Assembly (NCBI GenBank): GCA_937863205.1
Contig: CALMGA010000020.1
Location: forward strand, 1 to 14,834
Direction of reading: 5' to 3'
From: an uncultured Beijerinckiaceae bacterium
GTDB lineage: Bacteria; Pseudomonadota; Alphaproteobacteria; Rhizobiales; Beijerinckiaceae
DNA length: 14,834 nucleotides
A model generated the notes under the pieces. It saw only the letters and a list, made by a program, of their open reading frames with translations. It made no database searches and was not told where the DNA came from. Positions 1 to 7,973 of this stretch are shown here, in pieces (the first letter of the stretch is position 1; each line of letters begins with the position of its first letter). The position numbers and the translations under genes are program-made.

Positions 1-686
1 CGGTCGGCGCGGGCGTCCTCGTCGCGGAAGCAGGGGGCGATCTGGAAGTAGCGGTCGAAGCCGGCCACCATCAGCAGCTGCTTGAACTGCTGCGGCGCCT
101 GCGGCAGGGCGTAGAACTTGCCGGGATGAACGCGCGAGGGCACGAGGTAGTCGCGCGCGCCCTCCGGGCTCGACGCGGTGAGGATCGGCGTCTGGAACTC
201 GAAGAAGCCCTGAGCCTTCATCCGCGCGCGCATCGCGTCGATCACACGGCCGCGCAGCATGATGTTGGCGTGCAGCTTGTCGCGGCGCAGGTCGAGGAAT
301 CGGTACTTCAACCGGATGTCCTCAGGGTACGGCTGGTCGCTCGCCACCGGCAGCGGCAGCTCGGCCGCTGGCCCCAGCACCTCGATCGCCTCGACGTAGA
401 GCTCGATCGCACCGGTCGCCATCTCGGCGTTCTGCGTGCCGGGCGGACGGATCCGCACCGTGCCGTCGAGGCGCACGACCCACTCCGATCGCAGCGACGC
501 CGCCGACGAAAAGGCCGGCGACTCCGGATCCACGACGCACTGGGTCAGCCCGTAATGGTCGCGCAGGTCGATGAAGAGCACGCCGCCATGGTCGCGGATG
601 CGGTGGCACCAGCCGGCGAGCCGAGCAGGCCGCCCTGCATCGGCCTCGCGCAGGGCGCCGCAGGTGTGAGAACGATAGCGATGCAT
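1..686 (-). CDS. aspS: Aspartyl-tRNA synthetase, N-terminal part (cut by window edge)
   Basis: Class II aminoacyl-tRNA synthetase that charges tRNA with aspartate in the cytoplasm. About 228 codons are visible of roughly 590-600 usual for bacterial AspRS; the rest lies beyond the left edge. The protein opens [13 protein letters not shown], the typical AspRS N-terminus. An OB-fold anticodon-binding domain follows (about residues 5-105, with the [13 protein letters not shown] and [13 protein letters not shown] stretches). The catalytic domain then begins: [55 protein letters not shown]. The last is class II motif 2, which contacts ATP and aspartate, and it runs into the edge. The ATG at 686 is chosen because it gives the family N-terminus; no strong Shine-Dalgarno sequence is visible before it. 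The next gene upstream in the same direction is the chlorite dismutase-like pseudogene, 138 bases away. Family identity is very secure. Confidence 0.97.
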   Translation of the reverse strand, partial: MHRYRSHTCGALREADAGRPARLAGWCHRIRDHGGVLFIDLRDHYGLTQCVVDPESPAFSSAASLRSEWVVRLDGTVRIRPPGTQNAEMATGAIELYVEAIEVLGPAAELPLPVASDQPYPEDIRLKYRFLDLRRDKLHANIMLRGRVIDAMRARMKAQGFFEFQTPILTASSPEGARDYLVPSRVHPGKFYALPQAPQQFKQLLMVAGFDRYFQIAPCFRDEDARAD

Positions 687-721
687 GCTGTCTTGCGCGT
701 CCGGATCGAGTTGGCCGGCCC

Positions 722-740
722 GAATCGGCGAGACCGATTC
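722..740. promoter_or_regulatory. Perfect inverted repeat with two GANTC sites in the aspS leader
   Basis: Arms GAATCGG and CCGATTC (7 bp, perfect) flank a 5-base loop, 36 bases upstream of the aspS start. Each arm contains a GANTC site (GAATC, GATTC), the target of the alphaproteobacterial CcrM adenine methyltransferase. It could be an operator, an RNA hairpin in the aspS leader, or a weak end signal for the gene upstream; no T-run follows on either strand. The structure is seen directly; any function is inference. Confidence 0.4.
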
Positions 741-824
741 AGTGAGAACCGTGCGCGGGAGGCGGCTCATCGGCGGAGCGGCCGCGCGCGGGCGGCGGGA
801 GAACCGCACGGGGGTGGTCGCGTG

Positions 825-1442
825 TCAAGCGTCCGGCGCGGGCGCGCCGCGACTGAGGCGGACATCATGTTCGCGCTCGACGTAGCGCCATTCGTCCCGC
901 GAGCGCAGGCGTGCCAGCATGCCGTCGAAGGCCGGCTCGTCGGCGGGAACGTATTCGAACCAGGTCAGGAAGTCGAAGGGCTCGTTGAGAGCGCGGCTGT
1001 GGTGGAGGCGCTTGGCGACGGCGGGAAGGTCGTCGAGGCCGATCGCGATGTGCTGCGACCGCTCCTCGAAGGCGGCGCGGCGTTCGTCCTGCGCCGAAGC
1101 CCACCAAGCGCCGCTCTTGCGGATCGGGATGAAGGCGGCGCGCGTCGCCCGCGGACGGCGCAGCGGCTCCTGGCGGCGCGCCAGCGTGACCAGTTCCCGT
1201 CGCCGGGCGTAGCGGGCATGGCCGACCATGCCGCGCAGCGTCTAGGTCGCCGCCCAAGCGGCTGGTGGCGCGGCTGGCCGGGCGTCCGGCGCGACGGATC
1301 CGTTCTCGAAAACGGCAAGCCTAGCGGCGGCGGACAGGATTTCGCCGGCCACGCTGTTGATCCGGTCGATGCGCCAGGGCCCTGCGGTGCCGGCCGCGAA
1401 GGCCACGTCGAGCGGCGCCGGAGCAAGCTGTTGCGACATCAT
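825..1442 (-). pseudogene. Chlorite dismutase-family haem protein gene interrupted by an in-frame amber codon
   Basis: Both halves lie in one reading frame, separated only by TAG at 1244-1242. The first part (about 66 codons) contains the family-like AAGTAGPWRIDRINSVAGE and SAAARLAVFENG. After the stop the frame continues TLRGMVGHARYARRREL, then FIPIRKSGAWW, HIAIGLDDLPAVAKRLHHSRAL, EPFDFLTWFEYVP and DEWRYVEREHDVRL, all typical of short Cld-family proteins (Pfam chlorite dismutase). The second His of RLHHS probably corresponds to the proximal haem ligand. From memory, homologues have Trp just before TLRG, so a TGG-to-TAG change is the simplest explanation. An AGGAGG precedes two tandem ATGs (1442, 1439); 1439 is better spaced. 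Full length would be about 204 residues, normal for the short subfamily. The ATG at 1229 could restart a 134-residue C-terminal fragment. The later half looks conserved, so the stop is recent, read through, or a sequencing error. The physiological role of this subfamily in alphaproteobacteria is not established. Confidence 0.8.
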
Positions 1443-1768
1443 GCCTCCTGTTGAAGGGTCCGCAGGCGCGTCGCCCACTCGCGCGCCAAGCGGCCGCGGT
1501 GAGGGTACGGTCTCCGGCGGTCGCCGGTACTCTTCGTCGCGCCTCGGCACGGGTCGAACAAGCCCCGTCGCCGTTCCCGGCCTGGACCTATCCGGCCGGG
1601 GGCACGCTCCACTCGAACCGTGCACCCCCCACGCCCACCGCAGGCCCGCCGCACGCGGGACGCCGCGGGAGCGAAGGCGGCACGCGCCCACGAACCCCTT
1701 GCGGCCCGGCTGCGCGGTGACGCAAACTCGGGGGCCTTCCCCGACCGCGCCCGCCGTTGAAAGCCTCG
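1443..1768. other. Divergent intergenic region between the Cld-like gene and rnd
   Basis: This 326-base spacer should hold the promoters of both flanking genes. I see no convincing coding region: the open frames here are arginine/proline-rich artefacts of GC-rich DNA. Two small inverted repeats are visible. One is CCGGCG-GT-CGCCGG at 1514-1527. The other is CGGGG-GCCTT-CCCCG at 1729-1743, 26 bases before the rnd start and probably in its 5' leader. No clear -35/-10 pair stands out. Confidence 0.5.
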
Positions 1769-2953
1769 ATGAAGCTGATCGCCACCACAAGCGACCTGAG
1801 CGATCTTTGCGGGCGCCTCGCGGCCCACGACTTCGTCACCGTTGATACCGAGTTCCTGCGCGAAACGACGTTCTGGCCGAGGCTCTGCGTGGTGCAGCTC
1901 GCTTCCGCCGACGAAGCGGCGGCGGTGGACGCCCTCGCCGAGGGCCTCGACCTGCAACCCCTGTTCAGGCTGATGGCCGACCCCGCGGTGGTCAAGGTGT
2001 TCCATGCCGCGCGGCAGGACATCGAGATCTTCTGGAACCTCGCCAAGCTGGTGCCGATGCCGCTGTTCGACACGCAGGTTGCGGCCACCGTGTGCGGCTT
2101 CGGCGACCAGATCTCCTATTCCGACCTCGTCAGCACCGTGGTCAAGGTGCAGCTCGATAAATCGTCCCGCTTCACCGACTGGTCGCGCCGTCCCCTGAGC
2201 GAGGCGCAGGTCGCCTATGCCATCGCCGACGTCACCCACCTGCGCGACGTTTACCTGTTCCTGCTGCGCAAGCTCCAGGCCTCGAACCGGCTTGGCTGGC
2301 TGTCCGACGAGATGGCCGTGCTGTCCGCGCCCTCGACCTACGAGCAGACGCCCGAACGCGCCTGGGAGCGATACCGCAGCCGGGCGCGCAAGCCGCGCGA
2401 CCTCGCCGTGCTGATGGACCTCGCCGCCTGGCGCGAGGCGGAAGCGCAGGGCCGCGACGTGCCGCGCTCGCGCGTGCTGAAGGATGACGTGCTGATCGAG
2501 ATCGCGCTGGCCGCGCCGCGCTCGGCGGAAGCGCTGGGCGAGCTGCGCGCCGTGCCCAAAGGCATGGAGCGATCAAGGGCCGGCATCGACATCCTCGCGG
2601 CGGTGGAGCGCGGCCTCGCCCGCAACCCCAAGAGCCTGCCCAAGATCGAGCGGGAGCGGCGCGGCGGCGGCGGCAGCGCGACGGTGGAACTGTTGAAGGT
2701 GCTGCTGCGTCAGGTCAGCGAAAGCCACGGCGTCGCCGCCAAGATGATCGCCACGGTGGACGACCTCGAAGCCATCGCTCTCGACGACCACGCGGAGGTC
2801 GGCGCGCTCAGCGGCTGGCGGCGGGAGCTGTTCGGCGCCAAGGCATTGGAATTGAAGTACGGCCGGCTCGCCCTGACCGTCGAGCGCGGCAGGGTCGTCA
2901 CGCTGGAATGGCAGGAGCACCAGCCGGAAGCCGTTCAGGCGCCAAGTGCCTGA
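1769..2953 (+). CDS. rnd: Ribonuclease D
   Basis: 3'-5' exoribonuclease of the DEDD superfamily that trims the 3' ends of tRNA precursors and other small RNAs in the cytoplasm. The 394-residue protein has all the DEDDy exonuclease motifs: VDTEFLRE (Asp26, Glu28), [11 protein letters not shown] (Asp84) and YAIADVTHL (Tyr150, Asp154). An HRDC domain follows at about residues 205-285 ([18 protein letters not shown] through [14 protein letters not shown]), and then the C-terminal HRDC-like part. Length matches the alphaproteobacterial family (about 380-400). The ATG at 1769 gives the usual N-terminus [10 protein letters not shown]. An in-frame TTG four codons upstream is possible, but neither start has a strong ribosome binding site. 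The gene converges on ppx with 25 bases between stop codons. No missing residues or frameshift were seen. Confidence 0.96.
   Translation: MKLIATTSDLSDLCGRLAAHDFVTVDTEFLRETTFWPRLCVVQLASADEAAAVDALAEGLDLQPLFRLMADPAVVKVFHAARQDIEIFWNLAKLVPMPLFDTQVAATVCGFGDQISYSDLVSTVVKVQLDKSSRFTDWSRRPLSEAQVAYAIADVTHLRDVYLFLLRKLQASNRLGWLSDEMAVLSAPSTYEQTPERAWERYRSRARKPRDLAVLMDLAAWREAEAQGRDVPRSRVLKDDVLIEIALAAPRSAEALGELRAVPKGMERSRAGIDILAAVERGLARNPKSLPKIERERRGGGGSATVELLKVLLRQVSESHGVAAKMIATVDDLEAIALDDHAEVGALSGWRRELFGAKALELKYGRLALTVERGRVVTLEWQEHQPEAVQAPSA
2935..2953. terminator. Hairpin overlapping the rnd stop codon, possibly shared by convergent genes
   Basis: TCAGGCGC and GTGCCTGA form an 8-bp stem (one G-U pair) with a 3-base loop. 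The right arm contains the rnd TGA stop. GATCCTTT follows on the plus strand, a weak T-tract. The palindrome sits just beyond the ppx stop on the other strand, so it could also end the ppk-ppx transcript. Only 25 bases separate the two stop codons, leaving no other obvious terminator. The structure is seen; termination is inferred. Confidence 0.5.
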
Positions 2954-2978
2954 GATCCTTTGACTGAGGGCGAACGGC

Positions 2979-4499
2979 TTACTCGACCGTGACGGCGAAA
3001 TCGCGTCCGATCAGCTTGGCGAGGCCCTTCAGGCGGCTGTCCAGGCGCTCGCCGGCGAGTGCGGCCACCTCCCGGCCGAGGGCGAGCGTGATCCGGGCCT
3101 TCGACGCCTTCAGCGAGGCTCGGCCAAGCACGCCGGGCATGCCGGCCGCCAGCACGGACGCGACGCGCAGGGCGGCGCCGACGATCTGGGCGCGCTCGAT
3201 CATGCGGGGCGGCATCAGCGCCTGGATGTGTTGCGCTTCCGCCTGATCGAGGCCGACGTAGCGCAGCGTCGCCGCCAGCGACAGGAAGGCGCGGCCGGCG
3301 TGATCGACGCCGGGCAGGATCGCGCTCGACACCAGGTTGAAGCTCTGGACCCCGCGATAGTCGGGGTGGGCGCGCCAGTTCACCTCCGACAGGTAGCAGG
3401 CGGCGTCGCGCAGGCGGCGGTCGGCCAAGGTCTCGTCGACGCCGAGCGAGATGGTGAAGGCCGACATCCAGGCGATCAGCTCGTCCGCGTAGGCGGGCGC
3501 GCGGGCCAGCAGCTTGTTCAGCTTGCGGGCGGCGCTGACCAGCGGATCGTTGGCGCGCACAGCCCCGTCCAGCGACTCGAACAGCAGGCCCTCGCGGACG
3601 CCATAGGTCGAGATGACGATGTCGCGCGGCTTCGCCCGGCGGATCAGCTCGTCGAGCACGACGGCGCCGTAGGCCAGCAGCGGGCGCCGGGCCGCATTGA
3701 CCGAGGCGATGGCGAGGAAGCTGCTGGCATCGGCCCGCTCGACGAGTTCGGCGAGCTCGGCCGCCTCTTGTGCCGGGATGCTGTAGCCGTGCATCACCAT
3801 CAGGGGATAGCCGCGCTGGCCCATGTGCAGCTTGGCCAGCGAGCGCCAAGTGCCGCCGACGGCGAAGAAGGTGCGGCCCTGGAGGGCGTCGAGCGCATCA
3901 CAGGGGGCAAGGGCGTCGCGCACGATCTTCGACGCCGCCTTGACCGACTGCTTGGACGCATCCATCAGCGCCAAGCCGCCGAGCGGCAGGCTGACGCCGA
4001 CGCCGGCCCGGCCCTGGCGGATGTCGATGATTTCCAGCGAACCGCCGCCGAGGTCGCCGACGATGCCGTCGGGCTCGGCCACGCCGGAAATGACGCCGTA
4101 GGCGGAAAGCTGCGCCTCGCGGGGTCCCGACAGCAGGGTGATGGCGACGCCGCCCAACGCTTCGCGCGCGGCGGCCAGGAAGTCGGCGCCGTTGGCAGCA
4201 TCGCGGGCGGCGGCGGTGGCGATCACCCGCACGTCCGCCACCCCCATGATGCGCGTCAGCACGCGGAAGCGGCGCAGCGCGGCGAGCGCGCGCTCGATAC
4301 CGGACTTGGACAGCTTGCCCGTGCTCACCACACCATTGCCCAGGCCGCACAGCGACTTCTCGTTGAAGGCCGGGATCGGGGCGCGATCGAGGTTGTCGAA
4401 CACGACGAGCCGGACCGAGTTCGAGCCGATGTCGATGATCGCGACGGGTCGCGACAGCGCGGCAGCGATCGCCGGCGGGGCCGTGGGGTCGCGAATCAA
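2979..4499 (-). CDS. ppx: Exopolyphosphatase (Ppx/GppA family)
   Basis: Removes terminal phosphates from inorganic polyphosphate; relatives also hydrolyse pppGpp. The 506-residue protein has the ASKHA-fold phosphate-binding loops: [14 protein letters not shown] (about residues 20-33), [13 protein letters not shown] (92-104) and [10 protein letters not shown] (148-157). Glu128 in [12 protein letters not shown] matches the usual catalytic glutamate. A C-terminal HD-like helical region includes [15 protein letters not shown]. Length is typical (E. coli PPX is 513). The start is TTG at 4499: it overlaps the ppk stop as TTGA, a GGAG lies five bases before it, and there is no better start before the first conserved loop. 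With ppk upstream and coupled, the pair sets polyphosphate synthesis against breakdown. The family is secure; the choice between Ppx and GppA activity rests on the ppk linkage. Confidence 0.94.
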   Translation of the reverse strand: MIRDPTAPPAIAAALSRPVAIIDIGSNSVRLVVFDNLDRAPIPAFNEKSLCGLGNGVVSTGKLSKSGIERALAALRRFRVLTRIMGVADVRVIATAAARDAANGADFLAAAREALGGVAITLLSGPREAQLSAYGVISGVAEPDGIVGDLGGGSLEIIDIRQGRAGVGVSLPLGGLALMDASKQSVKAASKIVRDALAPCDALDALQGRTFFAVGGTWRSLAKLHMGQRGYPLMVMHGYSIPAQEAAELAELVERADASSFLAIASVNAARRPLLAYGAVVLDELIRRAKPRDIVISTYGVREGLLFESLDGAVRANDPLVSAARKLNKLLARAPAYADELIAWMSAFTISLGVDETLADRRLRDAACYLSEVNWRAHPDYRGVQSFNLVSSAILPGVDHAGRAFLSLAATLRYVGLDQAEAQHIQALMPPRMIERAQIVGAALRVASVLAAGMPGVLGRASLKASKARITLALGREVAALAGERLDSRLKGLAKLIGRDFAVTVE

Positions 4500-6736
4500 C
4501 GGTTCTCCAGGCGCTTGAACAAGGTCCGAGGCGAGGACTCCTTGAGGCTCTTGCCTCGCCCGCTCAGGCTGGGATTGGTCATGAAGTAGGAATGGGCGTT
4601 GAACGGCTCCTGCGTGTCGGACACGCTGACCCGCCTCGAACCGCCATCGGGCAGAACACTGTAGGATTGCTGGTTGTCGAGCAGGTTGGCGACCATGATC
4701 TGGTCGAGTACCTGCTCGTGCACGGTGGGGTTGAGCACCGGCAGCATGATCTCCACGCGGCGGTCGAGATTGCGCGGCATCAGGTCGGCCGAGGAGATGT
4801 AAACCAGCGCCCTGGGATGCGGCAAAGCGTGGCCGTTGCCGAAGCAGTAGATGCGGGCGTGTTCGAGGAAGCGTCCGATGATCGACTTGACCCGGACGTT
4901 GTCGCTGAAACCGGGCACGCCCGGACGCAGGCAGCAGATGCCGCGCACCACGCAATCGACCTGCACGCCGGCGCGGCTGGCGGCGTAAAGGGCATCGATG
5001 ATGCCGGGATCGACCAGCGAGTTGCACTTCAGCCAGACGCTGGCCTTCTTGCCGGCCTTGGCGAAGGCGACCTCGGCGTCGAGGTTCTTCAGGAAGCGCC
5101 TGCGCAGCGAAACGGGCGAAATCGCGAGACGCTCCAGCCCGTCCGGCTCGGCGGTGCCGGTGATGAAGTTGAACACGCGCGACACGTCGCGCGCGATCGC
5201 CGGGTCGGCGGTGAAGAAGGACACGTCGGTGTAGATCTTGGCGGTGTTGGGATGATAGTTGCCCGTGCCGATGTGGCAGTAGGTGATGAGCCCGGCCCCT
5301 TCGCGGCGGACAACCATCGACAGCTTGCCGTGCGTCTTCAGCTCGATGAAGCCGAACACGACCTGGGCGCCGGCCCGCTCCAGATCGCGGGCCCAGCGGA
5401 TGTTGGCTTCCTCGTCGAAGCGGGCCTTCAGCTCGATGAGAGCCGTCACCGACTTGCCGGCCTCGGCCGCCTCGACGAGGGCGCGCACGATCGGGCTGTC
5501 TGACGAGGTGCGGTAGAGCGTCTGCTTGATGGCGACGACGCTGGGATCGCGCGCCGCCTGGTTGATGTATTGCACCACCACGTCGAAGGACTCGTAGGGG
5601 TGGTGGACCACGAGATCCTTCTGCCGGATGGCGAGGAAGCAGTCGCCGCCGTTGTCGCGCACCCGCTCGGGAAAGCGCGGCTTGTAGGGTTTGAACTTCA
5701 GCTCGGGCCGGTCGAGGTCGACGATCTCGCTCAGCTCGTTCAAGGCGAGCATGCCATCGAGCACGAAGGTCTCGTCCTGCACCACGCCGATCTCGTCGGC
5801 GATGAAGGTGCGCAGGCCGAGCGGCATCAGGCTGTCGTATTCGAGGCGGATCACGGAGCCGCGCCGACGCCGCTTGAGGGCGGATTCGAACAGCAGGACG
5901 AGATCCTCGGCTTCTTCCTCGATTTCGAGGTCGGAGTCGCGGATGACGCGGAACGCGCCCGACCCGGCCAGGAGATAGCCGGGGAACAGCGCCGGCGTGA
6001 ACATGCCGACCAGCGTTTCCAGCGAAACGAGGCGCGTGGGGCCGCCGTCCGCTTGGGGAAGGTGGATAAAACGCGCGCTCTTGGCCGGCAGCCGGATCAG
6101 CGCCTTGAGCACCTTGCGGTCGCTCGGGCGCATCAGCTCCAGCGCGATGGAAAAGCCGAAATTCGGGATGAAGGGGAAAGGATGGGCGGGATCGATGGCG
6201 AGGGGCGTCAGCACGGGAAAGACGTGCGCGTTGAAATGCGCTTCGAGCCACAGGACGTCCTCGGGCGCAAGATCCGGGGGATCGACGAGGCGGATGCCGG
6301 CGCGCGCGGTCTCCTCGCGCAGTTCGTGCCAGCGCCGCTGCTGTTCGGCGGCGAGGTGGGTCACGCCTTCGCGGATCTTCACCAGCTGTTCGGCGGGGGT
6401 CAGCCCGTCCTCGGAGGGCGTGGCAACGCCCAGCCGGACCTGACCGCGCAGGCCGGCGACGCGGACCATGAAGAACTCATCCAGGTTGTTGGCCGAGATC
6501 GACAGGAACCGCAGCTGTTCGAGCAGGGGGTGGTTGCGGTTGGAGGCTTCCTGAAGGACGCGGCGGTTGAACTCCAGCCAGGACAGTTCGCGGTTGATGA
6601 AGCGGTGAGGCGAACCGGCCAGATCCACGGGTCCGATCGGTTTGCCAAGCGGTTCCGAAAGCGGCGCGTCCGCGGGCAGGGATCGCGCGGGGGTCCCGAG
6701 AGGTGGCCCGCGCTCGGCCACCGCATTGTCGCTCAT
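4496..6736 (-). CDS. ppk: Polyphosphate kinase 1
   Basis: Reversibly polymerises the gamma-phosphate of ATP into polyphosphate. The 746-residue protein has a 45-residue proline-rich tail not found in short homologues, then the PPK1 N domain ([16 protein letters not shown], residues 46-61; [22 protein letters not shown]). The middle domain includes [17 protein letters not shown] and IKQTLYRTS. His488 in [11 protein letters not shown] is the expected phosphorylated histidine. The second catalytic half has [32 protein letters not shown]. The ATG at 6736 is chosen for AGGA at suitable spacing and MSDN; an in-frame start at 6802 would add a non-conserved extension. It is the first gene of the ppk-ppx unit and is divergent from the CBS-domain gene across 252 bases. 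I did not find a convincing Pho box in that spacer. Confidence 0.97.
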   Translation of the reverse strand: MSDNAVAERGPPLGTPARSLPADAPLSEPLGKPIGPVDLAGSPHRFINRELSWLEFNRRVLQEASNRNHPLLEQLRFLSISANNLDEFFMVRVAGLRGQVRLGVATPSEDGLTPAEQLVKIREGVTHLAAEQQRRWHELREETARAGIRLVDPPDLAPEDVLWLEAHFNAHVFPVLTPLAIDPAHPFPFIPNFGFSIALELMRPSDRKVLKALIRLPAKSARFIHLPQADGGPTRLVSLETLVGMFTPALFPGYLLAGSGAFRVIRDSDLEIEEEAEDLVLLFESALKRRRRGSVIRLEYDSLMPLGLRTFIADEIGVVQDETFVLDGMLALNELSEIVDLDRPELKFKPYKPRFPERVRDNGGDCFLAIRQKDLVVHHPYESFDVVVQYINQAARDPSVVAIKQTLYRTSSDSPIVRALVEAAEAGKSVTALIELKARFDEEANIRWARDLERAGAQVVFGFIELKTHGKLSMVVRREGAGLITYCHIGTGNYHPNTAKIYTDVSFFTADPAIARDVSRVFNFITGTAEPDGLERLAISPVSLRRRFLKNLDAEVAFAKAGKKASVWLKCNSLVDPGIIDALYAASRAGVQVDCVVRGICCLRPGVPGFSDNVRVKSIIGRFLEHARIYCFGNGHALPHPRALVYISSADLMPRNLDRRVEIMLPVLNPTVHEQVLDQIMVANLLDNQQSYSVLPDGGSRRVSVSDTQEPFNAHSYFMTNPSLSGRGKSLKESSPRTLFKRLENR

Positions 6737-6754
6737 GCTGTTCCTACTTCTGCG

Positions 6755-6813
6755 GACCGATCGGCCTGCCGCGACCGATCCATCCTCATCCCCGCAAACC
6801 ACCCGGACCGATC
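6755..6813. repeat. Three direct copies of GACCGATC in the ppk/CBS divergent spacer
   Basis: Exact GACCGATC octamers begin at 6755, 6773 and 6806, so they are 18 and 33 bases apart. The first starts 19 bases upstream of the ppk start. They could be binding sites for a regulator of ppk or of the divergent CBS gene, but GATC-rich octamers recur by chance in GC-rich DNA. Nearby, ACGACG-GATAAATCG-CGTCGT at 6872-6892 is a perfect 6-bp inverted repeat around an AT-rich core that could hold a -10 element. Function is unknown. Confidence 0.35.
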
Positions 6814-6988
6814 CGGCTGATCGCGCTCATCACCCTCCTCAACAGCCCTGCCCGGTCGATCGATCCGACCAACGACGGATAAATCGCGTCGTCGGGGGCG
6901 CCTTGCGCCGGCGCCGACCCCGGCGCATCCTCGGCGGCGATGCTGAACAGCCATGCCGGCAAGGGCTTGGCTGGATCGGGAGCGAGCC

Positions 6989-7420
6989 ATGACGATTGCA
7001 CGCATTCTTGCGCAGAAGGGCCGGAACGTCACCACCCTCGGGCCGCAGAAAACCTTGCGGGACGTGGTCGACACGCTGGCGGCCAAGCACATCGGCGCGC
7101 TGGTGATCGTCGACGACGAGGGCGCCATGGTCGGAATCGTCTCCGAACGCGACGTCGTGCGGGCGATCGCCAAGCATGGCTGCGACGCGCTCGATGAAGC
7201 GGTGGCGCAGTACATGACCCGCGATGTCGTTTGGGCGGCGGAGAGCGACAGCGTGATCGCGGCCGTTCAGAAGATGTCGGTCGGGCGCTTCCGCCACATG
7301 CCGGTCCTGAACAAGGGACGCCTCGTCGGGCTGATCTCGACCGGCGACGCGGTCAAGTACCGGCTGGAACAAATGGAACAGGAGCAGTCCGCCCTGCGCG
7401 AGTACATCGCCGCAGGATAA
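6989..7420 (+). CDS. Two-CBS-domain protein
   Basis: A 143-residue protein made almost entirely of a CBS pair (Bateman module), which usually binds adenine nucleotides and acts as an energy or ligand sensor. CBS1 spans about residues 10-67 (TTLGPQKTLRDVVDTLAAKHIGALVIVDD, GIVSERDVVRAIA). CBS2 spans about 75-130 (VAQYMTRDVVWAAESDSVIAAVQKM, RFRHMPVLNKGRLVGLISTGDAVKYRL). No catalytic, membrane or DNA-binding domain is attached. The ATG at 6989 follows GGGAG at good spacing and gives the common N-terminus MTIARILAQKG; a further in-frame start at 6953 looks too long. It is divergent from ppk and converges on hisI. Stand-alone CBS proteins of this size are common in alphaproteobacteria, and their targets are mostly unknown, so I assign no specific function. 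Confidence 0.93.
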   Translation: MTIARILAQKGRNVTTLGPQKTLRDVVDTLAAKHIGALVIVDDEGAMVGIVSERDVVRAIAKHGCDALDEAVAQYMTRDVVWAAESDSVIAAVQKMSVGRFRHMPVLNKGRLVGLISTGDAVKYRLEQMEQEQSALREYIAAG

Positions 7421-7425
7421 GATAT

Positions 7426-7463
7426 CGGACCGAAAGGTGCGCAGTGCTTTTCGGCTGAGTCCG
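7426..7463. terminator. Long imperfect hairpin between the convergent CBS and hisI genes
   Basis: CCGAAAGGTGC (7430-7440) and GTGCTTTTCGG (7444-7454) pair over 11 positions with three wobble pairs around a GCA loop. Outer CGGA (7426-7429) and TCCG (7460-7463) extend the structure past a small bulge. It begins six bases after the CBS stop codon. No T-run follows on either strand, so it may be a terminator, an mRNA 3' end or a dispersed palindromic element. The rest of the spacer to 7543 holds a second nested pairing (TTGAGC/GCTCAA with TGACC/GGTCA inside). Confidence 0.5.
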
Positions 7464-7543
7464 ACGCATCACGAGGCTCTTGAGCACCGAACCCTTGACC
7501 GGATCCGTCCGCTTCGAGATTCGATGGTCAGGCTCAACGTCGG

Positions 7544-7972
7544 TCAGGGAGCATCCACCTTCAGCGAGGGCGGGTCGGCTCCCTGAAGGACGCGGTAGAA
7601 GCAGGAGCGGCGGCCGGTGTGGCAGGCGCCACCGTCGCCGCCCGGCCGGACGCGCATCAGCAGCGCGTCCTGGTCGCAGTCCGTCCGCAGTTCCACCACG
7701 CTCTGGGTCTGGCCGGACGTGTCGCCCTTGCGCCAGAGCCGGTTGCGCGATCGCGACCAGTAGTGGGCGATGCCCGTGCGCAGCGTCAGCGCCAGCGCGT
7801 CCGCATTCATGTGAGCGACCATCAGCACGGCGCCGTCGCGGTCATCCACCGTCACGCAGGCGATAAGCCCATCTCGATCGTAGCGCGGGTGGAAGCCGGC
7901 GCCCTCCTCGATCTCGCGCTTGCCGCTCTCCGCAGCCGTGCGATCGGCCGGCGCCGTCTCGCGCACGCCCAA
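7544..7972 (-). CDS. hisI: Phosphoribosyl-AMP cyclohydrolase
   Basis: Opens the adenine ring of phosphoribosyl-AMP, the third step of histidine biosynthesis, using zinc. The 142-residue protein contains the family core: [11 protein letters not shown] (50-60), [19 protein letters not shown] (70-88), the metal motif DCDQD (98-102), and the zinc cysteines in [12 protein letters not shown] (Cys117, Cys124). There is no HisE domain, so it is the monofunctional form. The TTG at 7972 is the probable start: it lies one base after the folE stop, with AAGGA ten bases before it. GTG at 7966 is an alternative with poorer spacing. The first 25 residues are not conserved. It is co-directional with folE, so the two are likely cotranscribed, although they serve different pathways. 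It converges on the CBS-domain gene. Confidence 0.95.
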   Translation of the reverse strand: MGVRETAPADRTAAESGKREIEEGAGFHPRYDRDGLIACVTVDDRDGAVLMVAHMNADALALTLRTGIAHYWSRSRNRLWRKGDTSGQTQSVVELRTDCDQDALLMRVRPGGDGGACHTGRRSCFYRVLQGADPPSLKVDAP

Positions 7973-7973
7973 C

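Noticed and set aside
126..1454. 442-codon plus-strand frame opposite aspS and the Cld-like gene
   Set aside because: Shadow frame; it spans two minus-strand genes and their spacer and shows no protein-family features.
1505..1530. GTAC-flanked CCGGCG-GT-CGCCGG repeat in the rnd upstream spacer as an operator
   Set aside because: The outer GTAC copies do not pair symmetrically with the core, and GC palindromes of 6 bp are common in such DNA; kept only as a note in the spacer entry.
1443..1790. N-terminal extension of the Cld-like frame back to 1790
   Set aside because: The AGGAGG site directly before the tandem ATGs at 1442/1439 and the non-conserved upstream residues argue for the internal start.
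1439..2239. 266-codon minus-strand frame over the rnd start and upstream spacer
   Set aside because: It overlaps well-supported RNase D coding sequence and has no recognisable features.
4500..6251. A 1,090-codon minus-strand frame that would extend ppx upstream through ppk
   Set aside because: Only the part from the TTG at 4499 is PPX; the upstream part is an Arg-rich out-of-frame reading of ppk.
3228..6820. Long plus-strand open frames opposite ppx and ppk (3228-4589, 4592-5503, 5570-6820)
   Set aside because: Antisense shadows; low-complexity composition and no motifs, while the opposite strand encodes complete PPX and PPK1.
6897..6925. GGCGCC-TTGCGCC-GGCGCC as a hairpin terminator
   Set aside because: GGCGCC is itself palindromic and frequent in GC-rich DNA; no gene ends here and there is no T-run.
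6737..6988. Pho box upstream of ppk
   Set aside because: I looked for CTGTCAT-like direct repeats and found none.
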